A stretch of DNA of 64,000 nucleotides, taken from Desulfovibrio sp. MES5 (GTDB lineage: Bacteria; Desulfobacterota; Desulfovibrionia; Desulfovibrionales; Desulfovibrionaceae). The notes beneath the pieces are model-generated. The model was not told where the DNA came from. It saw only the letters and a list, made by a program, of their open reading frames with translations, and searched no databases. Location: the NCBI RefSeq assembly GCF_002237645.1, contig NZ_MJUZ01000041.1:122781-186780 (forward strand), written 5' to 3'. Both the position numbers and the translations under genes were made by a program. Below, piece by piece: positions 1 through 8,857 of this stretch; the stretch's first letter is position 1, and each line of letters opens with the position of its first letter.

Positions 1-224
1 AACCGCCGAGGCCTGACGTTGCATTTGCAATATTTTTAAAAATTTTTGCGTATTTTATGCAAAAATCATTGGACTGCCGAACTTTGCGCCAAATCCAGGC
101 TGGCGTAAGCGCGGCCGCAGGCCGCAAAAAGGCGGCCAGACGCACCCTCGCGGCGCTGCGGTTACATGCCGCAAGGCGCGCCGGGTGTTCTGCCCGCAGA
201 GACAATGTCGCAATGCGCGTAGCG

Positions 225-485
225 TTAGTGTGCCAGTTGCACTACATACCCTGTATCGGCATCAACGCTTGGGCTGCGCAGCCTGGCTCCGGCAAAGGGC
301 ACAACCCGCATCACATCCACCACCTCAGCTTTGACGACAAAACCGGGAGCATACAGCAGACCGTCCCGAACTTTCTGACCTCCGCCCTCCTGCCAAAGCA
401 GCAGGCCGAAAAATAGCCCACAACCCGCAAGGGCAGTGCACAACACAACATAAGGAAATCTGGCAGCCTCGCTTGCCTTGTTCAT
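225..485 (-). CDS. small single-pass membrane protein, unknown function
   Basis: An 86-residue protein that I do not recognise. The ATG at 483-485 is preceded by a good ribosome binding site (AAGGAG, about 5 bases upstream), which is the main reason to accept it. Residues about 12-32 form one hydrophobic segment with a Cys at position 22 (sequence TALAGCGLFFGLLLW), so it is either a membrane anchor or a loosely lipoprotein-like leader. The remaining ~50 residues are polar and probably lie outside the cytoplasm. It stands alone: no gene precedes it within the window and the next gene on this strand (RNase J) ends nearly 600 bases upstream. Function cannot be assigned. Confidence 0.55.
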   Translation of the reverse strand: MNKASEAARFPYVVLCTALAGCGLFFGLLLWQEGGGQKVRDGLLYAPGFVVKAEVVDVMRVVPFAGARLRSPSVDADTGYVVQLAH

Positions 486-1067
486 GACAGCTCCTTGCGG
501 CAGTTTTTACCGCCGTCAATATCTTGTCATGAAAAAAGCAAGATCCATGCCGTTAAGGCGCATGTCGCGCGGCATTATCCGGCAGGGGCTTCTTAAAAAA
601 GACGAAAGCCTCACCTCAAGCCCACGCCAGACAACGCGAATTTCGCGGCACACTCCCCCAGTAAACGCCGGAACCCACAGCAGCGCTCAAAAGCGCGCCA
701 GAGCCTTTGCCCTCTGTTCCGCACGGGCTGAAGCCACAATCCTGAAATTTCCGGTCTGGCCGCGCGCCCAGGACAAGCGCCAGGACCTCTGGTCCAGCAG
801 CGCCATGCCGAAGGTCTGCGCAGCCAGTGGCCGCCGTCGGGCCGTCTGGCCCCGAGGGCCTAACGGCACGTAACAGCCCATATTGGCCCATACTGCCCGT
901 AACGGCCAGTCATGCCAGCCAAGATCAGGCCACAGACGCAAACATATATTTGCAGCGCATACGGCGCGCCCTTTACGACGTCTGGCAACTCAGACAAACC
1001 GCGTCTGGCCTTCACGACAGGCGTCTGCCCGGCGCAGCCGCCAGAGCGGTTTTGCCTTGAAGCCGCG
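486..1067. other. intergenic region without a convincing gene
   Basis: About 580 bases between the small membrane protein and the end of the RNase J gene. Several overlapping open frames exist on both strands, but they have no ribosome binding sites, start inside each other and look like random GC-rich frames. The stretch is rich in short repeats of the TCTGGC/GGCCAG type. No terminator or RNA could be identified with confidence. Confidence 0.5.
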
Positions 1068-2759
1068 CTAAACCTCGCTGATAATGGCCACCACCACAGG
1101 ATCGCGCTCAAGCACGCGGCGGAAGAACCGCCGCAGCGACGAGCGTATGCCCTCCTGCATGCGATTGAGCTGTCCGGGACGAGCCGCTTCAATTTCGTCC
1201 AGCACAAGGCACTTGGCGTCTTCAAGCAGATGGCTGTAGTGCTGCTCGAACACAAATCCCTTGGAAATCATCTCCGGCCCGTGCAGTACGCTGCCGGTTT
1301 CAGAATCCACGACCAGCACGACAATAACCATGCCCTCATCGCCGAGGATGCGGCGCTCACGCAACACTGCGTAGCCCACGTCGCCAACGCCCTTGCCGTC
1401 CACGAGCGTACACTCCACGGACACCTTCTGCTCCAGCCTGAACGAGTCTTCCAGCAGGGTCAGGGGCTGCCCGTCCTCCAGAAGAATGACGTTCTCTTCT
1501 TTGACGCCACACTCCACAGCCAGACGGCCATGCTTTACGAGGTGCTGGTACTCGCCGTGCACGGGCACAAAAATCTCGGGCCGTACGGCCTCGAACATTG
1601 CCCGCAGTTCTTCGCGCTGGGCGTGGCCCGAGGCGTGTATGGCGTGGACGCTTTCATACAGCACTTCCGCGCCCATGCGATACATTTCATTGATGAGCTT
1701 GGACACGGCCTTGGCGTTGCCCGGTATCATGCGCGAACTCATGACCACGGTATCGCCCTTGCGGATCTCAAGCTGCCGGTGGCCGCCAAGCACCATGCGC
1801 GACAAGGCCGACATGGGTTCGCCCTGCGCGCCCGTGACCACAAGAACCTGTTCGTTGTCAGGAAGGTCGGGCACGCCGTTGTGGGCGTTGAAAAACTGCG
1901 GCGGCAGCTTGGCGATGCCAAGATCGCGGGCCATCTCTATATTGTTGGCCAGGGATTTTCCGCTGATGACGACAGTGCGCCCGAATTCGCGCGCGAGGTC
2001 GAACACTTCCTGTATCCGCTGGATATGACTTGAAAAAAGCGTAATGACAATGCGTCCTTCCGCCCTGGCAAAGATCTTTTCCAGCGAATCCTTCACTTCC
2101 CGTTCCGTGAGGGAATGCCCCTCACGCATGACGTTTGTGGAGTCTGAAAGTAGAAGGCGCGCGCCCTGCGGCCCCGCGAAATCGCGAAAAACGCCAAGAT
2201 CAGTGCCCGTGCCGTCAAGAGGATGCGGATCAATCTTGAAATCGCCGCTATGGACGACGCGCCCGATGGGCGTTTCCACCCCAAGGCCGAAGCCTTCAGG
2301 AATGGAGTGACAGACCGGAAAAAAATGGAAGGTCAGATCGCCCAGCGGCAGCACCGTTTGCGCGTCCACGGGGCACAGTTCCGCCCAGTCGAGAATTTCA
2401 CGTTCGCGCAGCTTGTGTTCCACAAGGGCAAGGGTAAACCGCGAACCATAGATCCGCGTGCCCTTGAGTTCGGGCAAAAGCCAGGGCAGAGCCCCTATGT
2501 GGTCTTCGTGCCCATGCGTGAGCACAATGCCGAGCAATCTATCCTTTACGGCGCTGACTGCGCCAAAATGCGGGATAACCACGTCCACGCCCAGATGGGC
2601 GTCGTCAGGAAACATGAGGCCGCAATCCACCATGACCACACCGCCAGCTGTTTCCCACAGCTGACAGTTAAGGCCGATTTCCCCAAGGCCCCCCAGGGGC
2701 GTAATAGTAAGGTAGGGTTCTTTCATTCCTCTTTCGCTTGTGCTTGGCGCTCCAGGCAT
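1068..2759 (-). CDS. rnj: ribonuclease J (metallo-beta-lactamase/beta-CASP RNase)
   Basis: A 563-residue RNase J, the cytoplasmic 5'-3' exo- and endoribonuclease for mRNA turnover and RNA maturation. The N-terminal metallo-beta-lactamase domain opens with TITPLGGLGEIG and carries the zinc motif HGHEDH at about residues 82-87. Later family motifs include HSGD (about 180), DSTN (about 207) and the beta-CASP region with SSHIQR. Length fits the family (about 550). The start was placed at the ATG 5 bases after the TolC-like stop, with a GAGG in the end of that gene as possible binding site; a second ATG 11 codons later (MKEPYL) is also possible. It is the second gene of a tolC-rnj unit, an unusual pairing. 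Confidence 0.93.
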   Translation of the reverse strand: MPGAPSTSERGMKEPYLTITPLGGLGEIGLNCQLWETAGGVVMVDCGLMFPDDAHLGVDVVIPHFGAVSAVKDRLLGIVLTHGHEDHIGALPWLLPELKGTRIYGSRFTLALVEHKLREREILDWAELCPVDAQTVLPLGDLTFHFFPVCHSIPEGFGLGVETPIGRVVHSGDFKIDPHPLDGTGTDLGVFRDFAGPQGARLLLSDSTNVMREGHSLTEREVKDSLEKIFARAEGRIVITLFSSHIQRIQEVFDLAREFGRTVVISGKSLANNIEMARDLGIAKLPPQFFNAHNGVPDLPDNEQVLVVTGAQGEPMSALSRMVLGGHRQLEIRKGDTVVMSSRMIPGNAKAVSKLINEMYRMGAEVLYESVHAIHASGHAQREELRAMFEAVRPEIFVPVHGEYQHLVKHGRLAVECGVKEENVILLEDGQPLTLLEDSFRLEQKVSVECTLVDGKGVGDVGYAVLRERRILGDEGMVIVVLVVDSETGSVLHGPEMISKGFVFEQHYSHLLEDAKCLVLDEIEAARPGQLNRMQEGIRSSLRRFFRRVLERDPVVVAIISEV

Positions 2760-2764
2760 TCGGG

Positions 2765-4186
2765 TCAGCGCCTCATGAGTTCCGGTTGAAATTCGCCCAT
2801 GGCCACATACAATTGCGACAGGGCAGTAAGGTAGTCGGCCTTGGCTCCCGTCAGGGCTGCCTGGGCCGTGGTGAGCTTGGACGATGCGTCCAACACGTCA
2901 AAGTTGGTGCCCACCTGTTCCTGGTAGCGGGCCAAAGCCACATGGTAGGCCTCGGTGGCCTGCTCCACGGTTTTTTCCGCCACATTAATGCGTTTTTCTG
3001 CTTCGCGCACGGCCAGCAACTTGGACTTGATGTCATACCCCACGCTGAGCTTCAGATTTTCCGCCTCATAGCGCATCTTGGTGACAAGCCATCCGGCTTC
3101 CTTGTCAGCGTAATAGGTAGTGCCCCACTGAAAAACATTCCAGGTGGCGCGCGCGCCCACTTCCCAGGTCTGCGAACGCGAGCCGTTGCCGCCGTCCTTT
3201 TGCAGGTCGGGCGTGTTGCCGCTCTGGGTTATGTTGTAATAGCCCTCTACCTGCGGATAATAGTCGCTCTGTACCGCCTGCTGATTCTTGCCGGCAATCT
3301 CCACCGACTTGGCGGCCATGTACAGATCGGGCCGCTGGCGATAGGCAGCCTCAAGGCATTGCTCCAGCGACCGTGTAAAAGGCACGTGGACAAGCTGCCC
3401 CGTGTAATTTACCTGCGCGGTGGCCGGAAGCCCCAGCAGCGTGTTCAGCCGGGCATAGCTGGTTTCACGATTGTTTTCAGCGATGATTACCGAGTTTTCC
3501 GCCTGGTACACGTCAACCTCGGCCTGCAGCACATCCAGCCTGGGGCGCAGACCCACATCAAAGAAGGCCGTGGTGATGCGCAGCTGATCGCGCAGACGCG
3601 CCAGAGCGTCACGCTCGCTGCGCACGCTCTCTTCATAGCGCAAAAGATTCAGAAACTCCGCCTGCACCTGTTCCGTCATGGACAGTTCGGCATTGCGCAG
3701 GGCCGCCTTGTCGCTGTCGGCCTGGAGGGCGGCCCGCTGGTAGTTGGCCAGCAGCTTGAAGCCCTGAAACACCGGCTGTGAAATCTCCACTCCCCAACTG
3801 TAGGTGCCCATCTTTGGCGGCTTGACCGTGGCAGGATTGCTTGTTCTTTCCTGCTTGGCCGTTGAATAGCTCATGCCAAGCCTGGGGCCGAAAGCGCCGC
3901 GCGCGGACTTGCGGCTTTCTTCCGACGACCGCCCCTGCGCTTCCTGCGAACCGAGACTGGGGTTAAACTCCAGAGCGCGGTTCACGGCGTCGTGCATGGT
4001 GATGCGCAGCGCCTTGCCCTCGTTTTTTCCCGTACCTGCCGCTGTTCCGTCTTGCGGCCCAAGGCTGCGCTGCCCCTGAAAAAGCGGCACAGCAGCCCCT
4101 GGCCCCGTGCCGCGCTGCGCCGCATCGGAGGGGGAGCAAAAAAAGGCCAACAGGAGTACGAGAAAGAGGATGGACGAGCGAATCAC
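2765..4186 (-). CDS. TolC-family outer-membrane efflux protein
   Basis: A TolC/OEP-type outer-membrane channel that would export small molecules or proteins together with an inner-membrane pump. The open frame extends upstream to 4537, but that part has no signal-peptide character. I chose the GTG at 4184-4186 because it begins a typical signal peptide (IRSSILFLVLLLAFFCSPSDA); this gives 473 residues, the normal family size. The mature protein has two OEP repeats: long alpha-helical stretches with Gln/Glu/Ala-rich heptads, conserved ISQPVFQGF in repeat 1 and ARATWNVFQWG in repeat 2, and a final helix AKADYLTALSQLYVAMGE. No membrane-fusion or pump gene lies beside it; RNase J follows after 5 bases. 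The start codon is uncertain. Confidence 0.88.
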   Translation of the reverse strand: MIRSSILFLVLLLAFFCSPSDAAQRGTGPGAAVPLFQGQRSLGPQDGTAAGTGKNEGKALRITMHDAVNRALEFNPSLGSQEAQGRSSEESRKSARGAFGPRLGMSYSTAKQERTSNPATVKPPKMGTYSWGVEISQPVFQGFKLLANYQRAALQADSDKAALRNAELSMTEQVQAEFLNLLRYEESVRSERDALARLRDQLRITTAFFDVGLRPRLDVLQAEVDVYQAENSVIIAENNRETSYARLNTLLGLPATAQVNYTGQLVHVPFTRSLEQCLEAAYRQRPDLYMAAKSVEIAGKNQQAVQSDYYPQVEGYYNITQSGNTPDLQKDGGNGSRSQTWEVGARATWNVFQWGTTYYADKEAGWLVTKMRYEAENLKLSVGYDIKSKLLAVREAEKRINVAEKTVEQATEAYHVALARYQEQVGTNFDVLDASSKLTTAQAALTGAKADYLTALSQLYVAMGEFQPELMRR

Positions 4187-4945
4187 TGAAACCGCCGTAA
4201 TTGAAGAGGTGGCACGCGCCCTGGAAGCGGCGTATGGAAAGGTGGCTCTCGCATTGCCTGCATACAACGCGCAACACGTCATTGGCAATACAGCCCGGCA
4301 CACCCTTGACGTGGCGCTATGGCCAGCCTGGCATGGCCCCGGCTGGCTCGGCAATATGCGCCCAAGCATATAGGACTCAATGAAAAAAATAAATATAAAA
4401 TATTCCATGCCGCCAGGTGGCATCACCCCCCATCCAGCGCAGGCCGGGCATTTTTTCACCCGGCTTGCCAAAAAAACTTCTTCATATACTATCTGTACCG
4501 TGCACGGCACAGCGGGCCACACGCAAAACGGCGGCATTCAGGCCGCCAGACGCGCTCTACAGGTCCTTCACAGCCTGTTTTTTCAGCAAAAGGCGGCAAG
4601 CGGACAAGGCCGCCGCCACGCGCAACTGCCTCATGCAAGACTGCCCAACTCTGCGCCGCGCGGGCGCAGATCCGGTACTTTTCAATCATCGGACTTGACG
4701 AACCGCCCGGACAGGTGCATTCCGTTCCGGCGTGCAGGTTTAAAAACCCCGGCCAAAGCGGGCCAGGGGCAAAAGGTCTAAAAAAAATCTTGAAACTTTG
4801 CCCCACTCGTTGCATTCTCCGCCAGAGCCTTATGCGGCTGTGACGGCGCTGCCGTCATGACCGGCGCTTTTTTGCGTCCTGCGTTCCGGCACTACTTGCG
4901 GCGATTTGTGAAAAACACGGCTGCTGCGCACTTATGGAGAACTTC
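4187..4945. other. divergent promoter region between tolC-like gene and tolQ
   Basis: About 760 bases separate the leftward tolC-like gene from the rightward tolQ. Both promoters must lie here. The left half is AT-rich near 4375-4410. Several frames are open on both strands but have no coding character or binding sites; one of them is simply the upstream extension of the tolC-like frame. I see no RNA gene or clear terminator. Confidence 0.5.
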
Positions 4946-5641
4946 ATGGAATTCAGTTTCTTTTCAATGATTGCCCAGGCGAGCCTGGTGGCCAAGGCGG
5001 TGCTGGCTCTTCTGGTCGTTATGTCCATTATCAGCTGGGGGCTGATGATCCAGAAATTTTTCGCGCTCAGCGCCGCCAACAACAAGGCGCTTAACGGCAC
5101 GGAAGGGTTTGAAAAAGCCCCCAATCTGCGTGAAGCCGTGCAGTCTCTCGGCGCAGATCCCGCATCTCCCCTCTACTATATAGCGCATCAGGGCGTGCTG
5201 GAATTCAACCGCTCCAAGGAGCTTGGCAACAGCAGCGAAGTTGTGGTGGACAACGTCCGCCGCGCCCTGCGTCAGGGTGTGGGCAGTGAACTGGCGCGCT
5301 TGCAGCGCTCGCTCTCGCTTTTGGCCACCACGGCCAATACCGCGCCCTTTATCGGCCTGTTCGGCACGGTGTGGGGCATCATGAGTTCGTTCCACTCCAT
5401 CGGCATGCTCAAATCCGCCTCGCTGGCCACCGTGGCCCCCGGCATTTCCGAAGCCCTGGTCGCCACCGCCATCGGCCTCGCTGTGGCCGTGCCTGCCACC
5501 ATCGGCTTCAATATCTTTATGGGCAAGCTTTCTCAGGTGGACACGCTGCTGGTGAACTTTGCGGGCGTCTTCCTGAACCGCGTACAGCGCGAACTCAATG
5601 CCCATCGGCCCGTGCAGCGTACGGGCGCCACGGAGATGTAG
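4946..5641 (+). CDS. tolQ: TolQ, MotA/TolQ/ExbB proton channel protein
   Basis: Inner-membrane proton-channel subunit that, with TolR, energises TolA for outer-membrane constriction and stability. 231 residues. The first ATG (4934) has no binding site, whereas GGAG inside it lies 6-7 bases before the ATG at 4946, so the latter is preferred. Three membrane segments are visible: residues ~10-35, ~128-152 and ~165-192. The family signature region ATTANTAPFIGLFGTVWGIM and later ATAIGLAVAVPATIGFN are present. First gene of tolQRA...B..pal; the TolQ stop and the tolR start are separated by a single base, indicating translational coupling. Confidence 0.96.
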   Translation: MEFSFFSMIAQASLVAKAVLALLVVMSIISWGLMIQKFFALSAANNKALNGTEGFEKAPNLREAVQSLGADPASPLYYIAHQGVLEFNRSKELGNSSEVVVDNVRRALRQGVGSELARLQRSLSLLATTANTAPFIGLFGTVWGIMSSFHSIGMLKSASLATVAPGISEALVATAIGLAVAVPATIGFNIFMGKLSQVDTLLVNFAGVFLNRVQRELNAHRPVQRTGATEM

Positions 5642-5642
5642 C

Positions 5643-6101
5643 ATGGGAGCCAACGTCGGAGGCGGCAACAAATTCGTTTCGGATATCAACGTCACGCCCT
5701 TCGTGGACGTCATGCTGGTGCTGCTCATCATTTTTATGGTGGCAACGCCCATGATGAGCCAGGGGCTTGAGGTTGACCTGCCCCAGACCACGCAGGTTGA
5801 AGTGCTGCCCACAGAAGCCGACCATATGGTGCTTACCGTGCGCAACGACGGCAAGATATATCTGGACGAATACGGCGTGGACAGTATGGAAGACCTTGAA
5901 GGCTACCTGCAGCGTCTGGTCAAAGAAAAAAATAAAACGCTCTTCCTTCAGGCAGACAAGGCCGTACCTTACGGCACTGTGGTGGAAGTTATGGGACATA
6001 TCAAGGCCGTCGGCATTGAAAAGCTCGGCGTCATCGCCGAACAGCCCGATCAAGCCCCGGCCAAGGGCGGCAAAAACGCCCCTGCCCGTGCCCCGAAGTA
6101 G
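5643..6101 (+). CDS. tolR: TolR, ExbD/TolR biopolymer transport protein
   Basis: 152-residue TolR: short cytoplasmic N-terminus, one membrane helix (about residues 19-40) and a periplasmic domain. The helix carries the family motif INVTPFVDVMLVLLIIFMV, including the proton-path Asp in FVDV. The start is the ATG one base after the tolQ stop; a longer in-frame version beginning inside tolQ was discarded. Works with TolQ as the proton-driven stator. The C-terminal tail (KGGKNAPARAPK) is lysine/alanine rich and probably disordered. Confidence 0.95.
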   Translation: MGANVGGGNKFVSDINVTPFVDVMLVLLIIFMVATPMMSQGLEVDLPQTTQVEVLPTEADHMVLTVRNDGKIYLDEYGVDSMEDLEGYLQRLVKEKNKTLFLQADKAVPYGTVVEVMGHIKAVGIEKLGVIAEQPDQAPAKGGKNAPARAPK

Positions 6102-6109
6102 GTTTTCGT

Positions 6110-7081
6110 ATGCGTCTGGCCTCCTATGTTCTTTCCCTGTGCCTGCACCTGGCGGCTTTTCTGCTCATCTGGTTCTGGCCCAGCACGCCGCCTGTCCGGC
6201 TTGACGCGCCTCCTGTCATGATCAGCCTGGTGGAGGGCGCGCCTGGCGGCAACCGTACGCCTTCCCCCATTCTCGGGCATATGGGCGCGCCGGGCGACGG
6301 GCCTCTTGCGCCCACTCCGCCTGCGCCCAAGGCAGAAGTTGCTGCCCCGGAACGGGTTGAAGTAAAACAGCCTTCTCCCGTGACGCCGCCGCCCAAGCCC
6401 GATGTGGCCCCGGTCAAGAAGCCCGAACCCAAGCCGGAACCAAAACCGGAACCCAAGCCCGAGCCCAAGCCGGACGCTACGCCCGTGGCCGCCAAAAAAG
6501 AAAACAAGCCCAAGGAACCGGAGAAACCCAAGGAAGCTGAAAAGCCCAAGGATCAAAAAAAGCCGGAACCTGCCAAAAAAGACGACAAGAAGGACGACAA
6601 GAAAAGCCCCCAGAAGTCAGCGGAAGATCCGGTGGCCGCAGCTTTGCAGCAAGCCAAGCGTAACGCCACGTCGCGTGCCGATTCCGGCGACAGGGGCAAT
6701 GCCGTTGAGCAGGCCCTTGCCCAGGCCCAGAAAAGGGCTGGCGGCAATCGCGGCGGCGGCGGCGGCGAAGGATCGGGCCCTGGCGGCGGCGGACTCGGCG
6801 ACGTCTACCAGGGGCAGGTCATGCTGGCGGTGCGCCCCAACTGGGGCTTTACCTCGGCAAGCCGCAGAAATCTGAGCTGCGTCGTACATGTGCGCGTGGA
6901 CATGCAGGGCAAAGTGCAGCAGGCCGTCATATCGCAAAGTTCTGGCAACTCCCAGTTTGACGCCTCCACGGTGAACGCCATCATCCGCACCAGCCAGAGC
7001 GGGGACTTCCCCGCCCCGCCTTCTGCGGAATACGGCGACATGGACCTTGTGTTCACCTATGACGAACTGATGGGCAGATAA
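6110..7081 (+). CDS. tolA: TolA-like protein with TonB C-terminal domain
   Basis: 323-residue energy transducer that links the TolQR motor to the outer membrane. Domain order: short cytoplasmic start with membrane helix at residues ~5-22 (YVLSLCLHLAAFLLIWFW), a long Pro/Lys/Glu-rich periplasmic spacer (~75-190, many PKPEPKPEP repeats), a Gly-rich hinge (~208-228), and a TonB/TolA C-terminal domain (~230-320) with the conserved GKVQQAVISQSSGNSQFDAS pattern. Starts 8 bases after tolR. The repetitive spacer DNA is prone to slippage but the frame is intact. Assigned TolA rather than TonB from position in the tol cluster. Confidence 0.92.
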   Translation: MRLASYVLSLCLHLAAFLLIWFWPSTPPVRLDAPPVMISLVEGAPGGNRTPSPILGHMGAPGDGPLAPTPPAPKAEVAAPERVEVKQPSPVTPPPKPDVAPVKKPEPKPEPKPEPKPEPKPDATPVAAKKENKPKEPEKPKEAEKPKDQKKPEPAKKDDKKDDKKSPQKSAEDPVAAALQQAKRNATSRADSGDRGNAVEQALAQAQKRAGGNRGGGGGEGSGPGGGGLGDVYQGQVMLAVRPNWGFTSASRRNLSCVVHVRVDMQGKVQQAVISQSSGNSQFDASTVNAIIRTSQSGDFPAPPSAEYGDMDLVFTYDELMGR

Positions 7082-7104
7082 CGCCAGCAATCCACATCCG
7101 CGAA

Positions 7105-7235
7105 GGGATCTGAGGCCGCGATGCCGCTTTTGCGCATGACGACAGGTCGCGTTCTGGTTCATATGCTCTGCACTTTGTGAGCCTCGCATTCCTGCTGGCG
7201 TCATGAGCTGGGGCGGCATCAGCCCCTCAGATCCC
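7105..7235. repeat. large imperfect inverted repeat after tolA
   Basis: Three nested complementary pairs can be read directly: GGGATCTGAGG at 7105-7115 with CCTCAGATCCC at 7225-7235, GATGCCGC at 7120-7127 with GCGGCATC at 7213-7220, and CATGACG at 7135-7141 with CGTCATG at 7199-7205. Together they form a long interrupted stem with a ~57-base loop. It lies directly between tolA and a decayed TonB-C gene, so it may be a terminator-like RNA structure or the scar of a rearrangement. Confidence 0.6.
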
Positions 7236-7240
7236 GCCCG

Positions 7241-7563
7241 ATGCGCAAAAAACGACAGAAAACGCGCCCTCCCCGGCCAACGCCAAAACCGCCGGGACAG
7301 ATGCCTGAAAAGCTGCGTGGAACTGGCTTTCACATCGGCGCACTGCTGTGGTTCAAGAATCCGATAGCCGCAGCAGTGGACAAGAGCGGCAAAGTACAGC
7401 AGATTACAATGGTGCAACGCTCTGGCGCGAACAGTTTGACGCCTTGCGGCCAAGGCCATTACGCGCACTGACAGAGAAGAAGGTTTTGCGCGCCGCCTCT
7501 GATCAGGATTGTCAGATAACTTTTTTCTTCACTATGGACGGAGACATGAAACGTCCTTTTTAA
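7241..7563 (+). pseudogene. frameshifted remnant of a TonB/TolA C-terminal domain gene
   Basis: Two overlapping frames together resemble the end of the neighbouring TolA. The first (7241-7471) reads AAAVDKSGKVQQITMVQRSGAN, which matches the TolA segment DMQGKVQQAVISQSSGN; the similarity then continues in the other frame as EQFDAL (TolA SQFDAS) and ends ITFFFTMDGDM (TolA LVFTYDELM). A single frameshift near 7430 joins them. Before the domain, the frame has a Pro/Lys-rich piece (TRPPRPTPKPPG) like the TolA spacer. There is no membrane helix and no start with a binding site. It is best read as a decayed duplicate of the tolA 3' end. Confidence 0.7.
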
Positions 7564-7597
7564 CATACAGGCTATTCTGTGCCTACAGGAGGTAACC

Positions 7598-8827
7598 ATG
7601 CCGTCCGCGCAGCGCACGTCGCTTCTCTATTTTTCCTGCAGACTGTTTCAGCTTTTTGGCATACTGGCCCTGAGCCTCACGGCGACGGGGGCTTGGGCCG
7701 CCGCCATGTCATCAGCGGACGCTTCTGGCGGCTATGCCGGTAAAATGCTTGATAAAATAGTGGACATATGGGCCCCGCCCCCGGCCCTGAAAGGGGACTT
7801 TCAGGTTCAACTCAAAGTGGGGATCGACGGCAAAGGCCATGTGCTGAGCTGCACCCCGGTGCGCCCATCCGGCATGGAAGCGCTGGACAGTTCCGCCTGC
7901 GGCGCAGTACGCCAGATAGGCTCCTTTGGCAGAACGCCGCATGAAAAACCGCTGGAAGTGCACCTGTCCTTCTGGACAGGCACGCCCAAGGGCAAGACGC
8001 GCAACCAGATCCCGGACGATGCGGAATCGCTGCGCCTTGAGGAGCGAGCCCGCGTCAAGGCCGAGGCCGCCAGGAGCGACAACATGGCCGCTGGCGCGGA
8101 AGAGCGCGCGCGCCAAAGGGCGGAAGAAGCCGCCAAGGCTACCGGCAAGGATCTGCCCGATATCAGGCCCACGGTTGTGGCTCCGACGCCGCCCGTCAAA
8201 GAAAGCTCCGGCGGCAAGAAGGAAAAAACCGCCGAAAAGGCCGCGCCAGTGACAGGCCGTAGCCAAGACAGCACCCCGGCCAAGGTAAGCCTTGGAGGCC
8301 CGCAGTCAAAAAAGGATCAAGGCAAGGACAAGGCAGGCGAAAGCGCCACACCGGCGAAAGCAGCGCCCCTGACCATCGCGCCATCTCCCCTGCCGGTCGT
8401 AGCCGATGCAGGGCAAAAGGCGTCCGCCTCAGGCGACGTCGCAGGGCCTGCAGGCCGCAGCGTGGCTCCCTCCCCTGCCATTTCCAAGTCTGCCGCAGGT
8501 CAAAAAAGACTCTACGGCCCGGAAAATAAGGCCCAGCACAAATACGGCAAAAATTACGACAAATATTTTTCCAATGTGACACGGCAGCTTGCCGAGTCTA
8601 TCATCATACCGGTTGAAACCCCGCCCGGTACCTATTATCCTACGGTGCGGCTGAAGGTGAACCCCAAAACAGGGGCCATTGAGGATGCCGCCCTTACTGA
8701 AAAAAGCGGCGACAAAATGCTTGATTCCTTCGTGCGCAAAGGCATTGGCAAGGTTGGCAGCATCCCGCCGCCACCCGAAGGGCTTGACGCAACGCTGGAT
8801 ATAACTCTTACCCTGGTGCGCCGTTAG
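7598..8827 (+). CDS. secreted protein with two TonB/TolA C-terminal-like domains
   Basis: 409 residues, translated from an ATG with a near-perfect AGGAGGT binding site. A signal peptide or anchor occupies residues ~14-35 (FGILALSLTATGAWAAA). A first TonB-C-like domain follows directly (~47-127: MLDKIVDIWAPP ... VQLKVGIDGKGHVLSCTPVRPSG), then a charged Ala/Arg/Glu helix and Pro/Lys-rich linker (~140-310), then a second TonB-C-like domain (~318-409, ending LDATLDITLTLVRR). The family normally has one such domain at the C-terminus and an N-terminal membrane helix; the extra N-terminal copy is unusual. It sits between tolA and tolB, so a role in the Tol envelope machine is likely but unproven. 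Confidence 0.85.
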   Translation: MPSAQRTSLLYFSCRLFQLFGILALSLTATGAWAAAMSSADASGGYAGKMLDKIVDIWAPPPALKGDFQVQLKVGIDGKGHVLSCTPVRPSGMEALDSSACGAVRQIGSFGRTPHEKPLEVHLSFWTGTPKGKTRNQIPDDAESLRLEERARVKAEAARSDNMAAGAEERARQRAEEAAKATGKDLPDIRPTVVAPTPPVKESSGGKKEKTAEKAAPVTGRSQDSTPAKVSLGGPQSKKDQGKDKAGESATPAKAAPLTIAPSPLPVVADAGQKASASGDVAGPAGRSVAPSPAISKSAAGQKRLYGPENKAQHKYGKNYDKYFSNVTRQLAESIIIPVETPPGTYYPTVRLKVNPKTGAIEDAALTEKSGDKMLDSFVRKGIGKVGSIPPPPEGLDATLDITLTLVRR

Positions 8828-8857
8828 CGCGCCGATGCAACAAGGACTGCTGACGCC

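Noticed and set aside
57..416. 119-codon plus-strand frame at the left end
   Set aside because: Overlaps the better supported minus-strand gene at 225-485, has no binding site and starts in an AT-rich stretch.
4187..4537. N-terminal extension of the TolC-like frame
   Set aside because: The added residues contain no signal peptide; the GTG at 4186 begins a proper one and gives the usual length.
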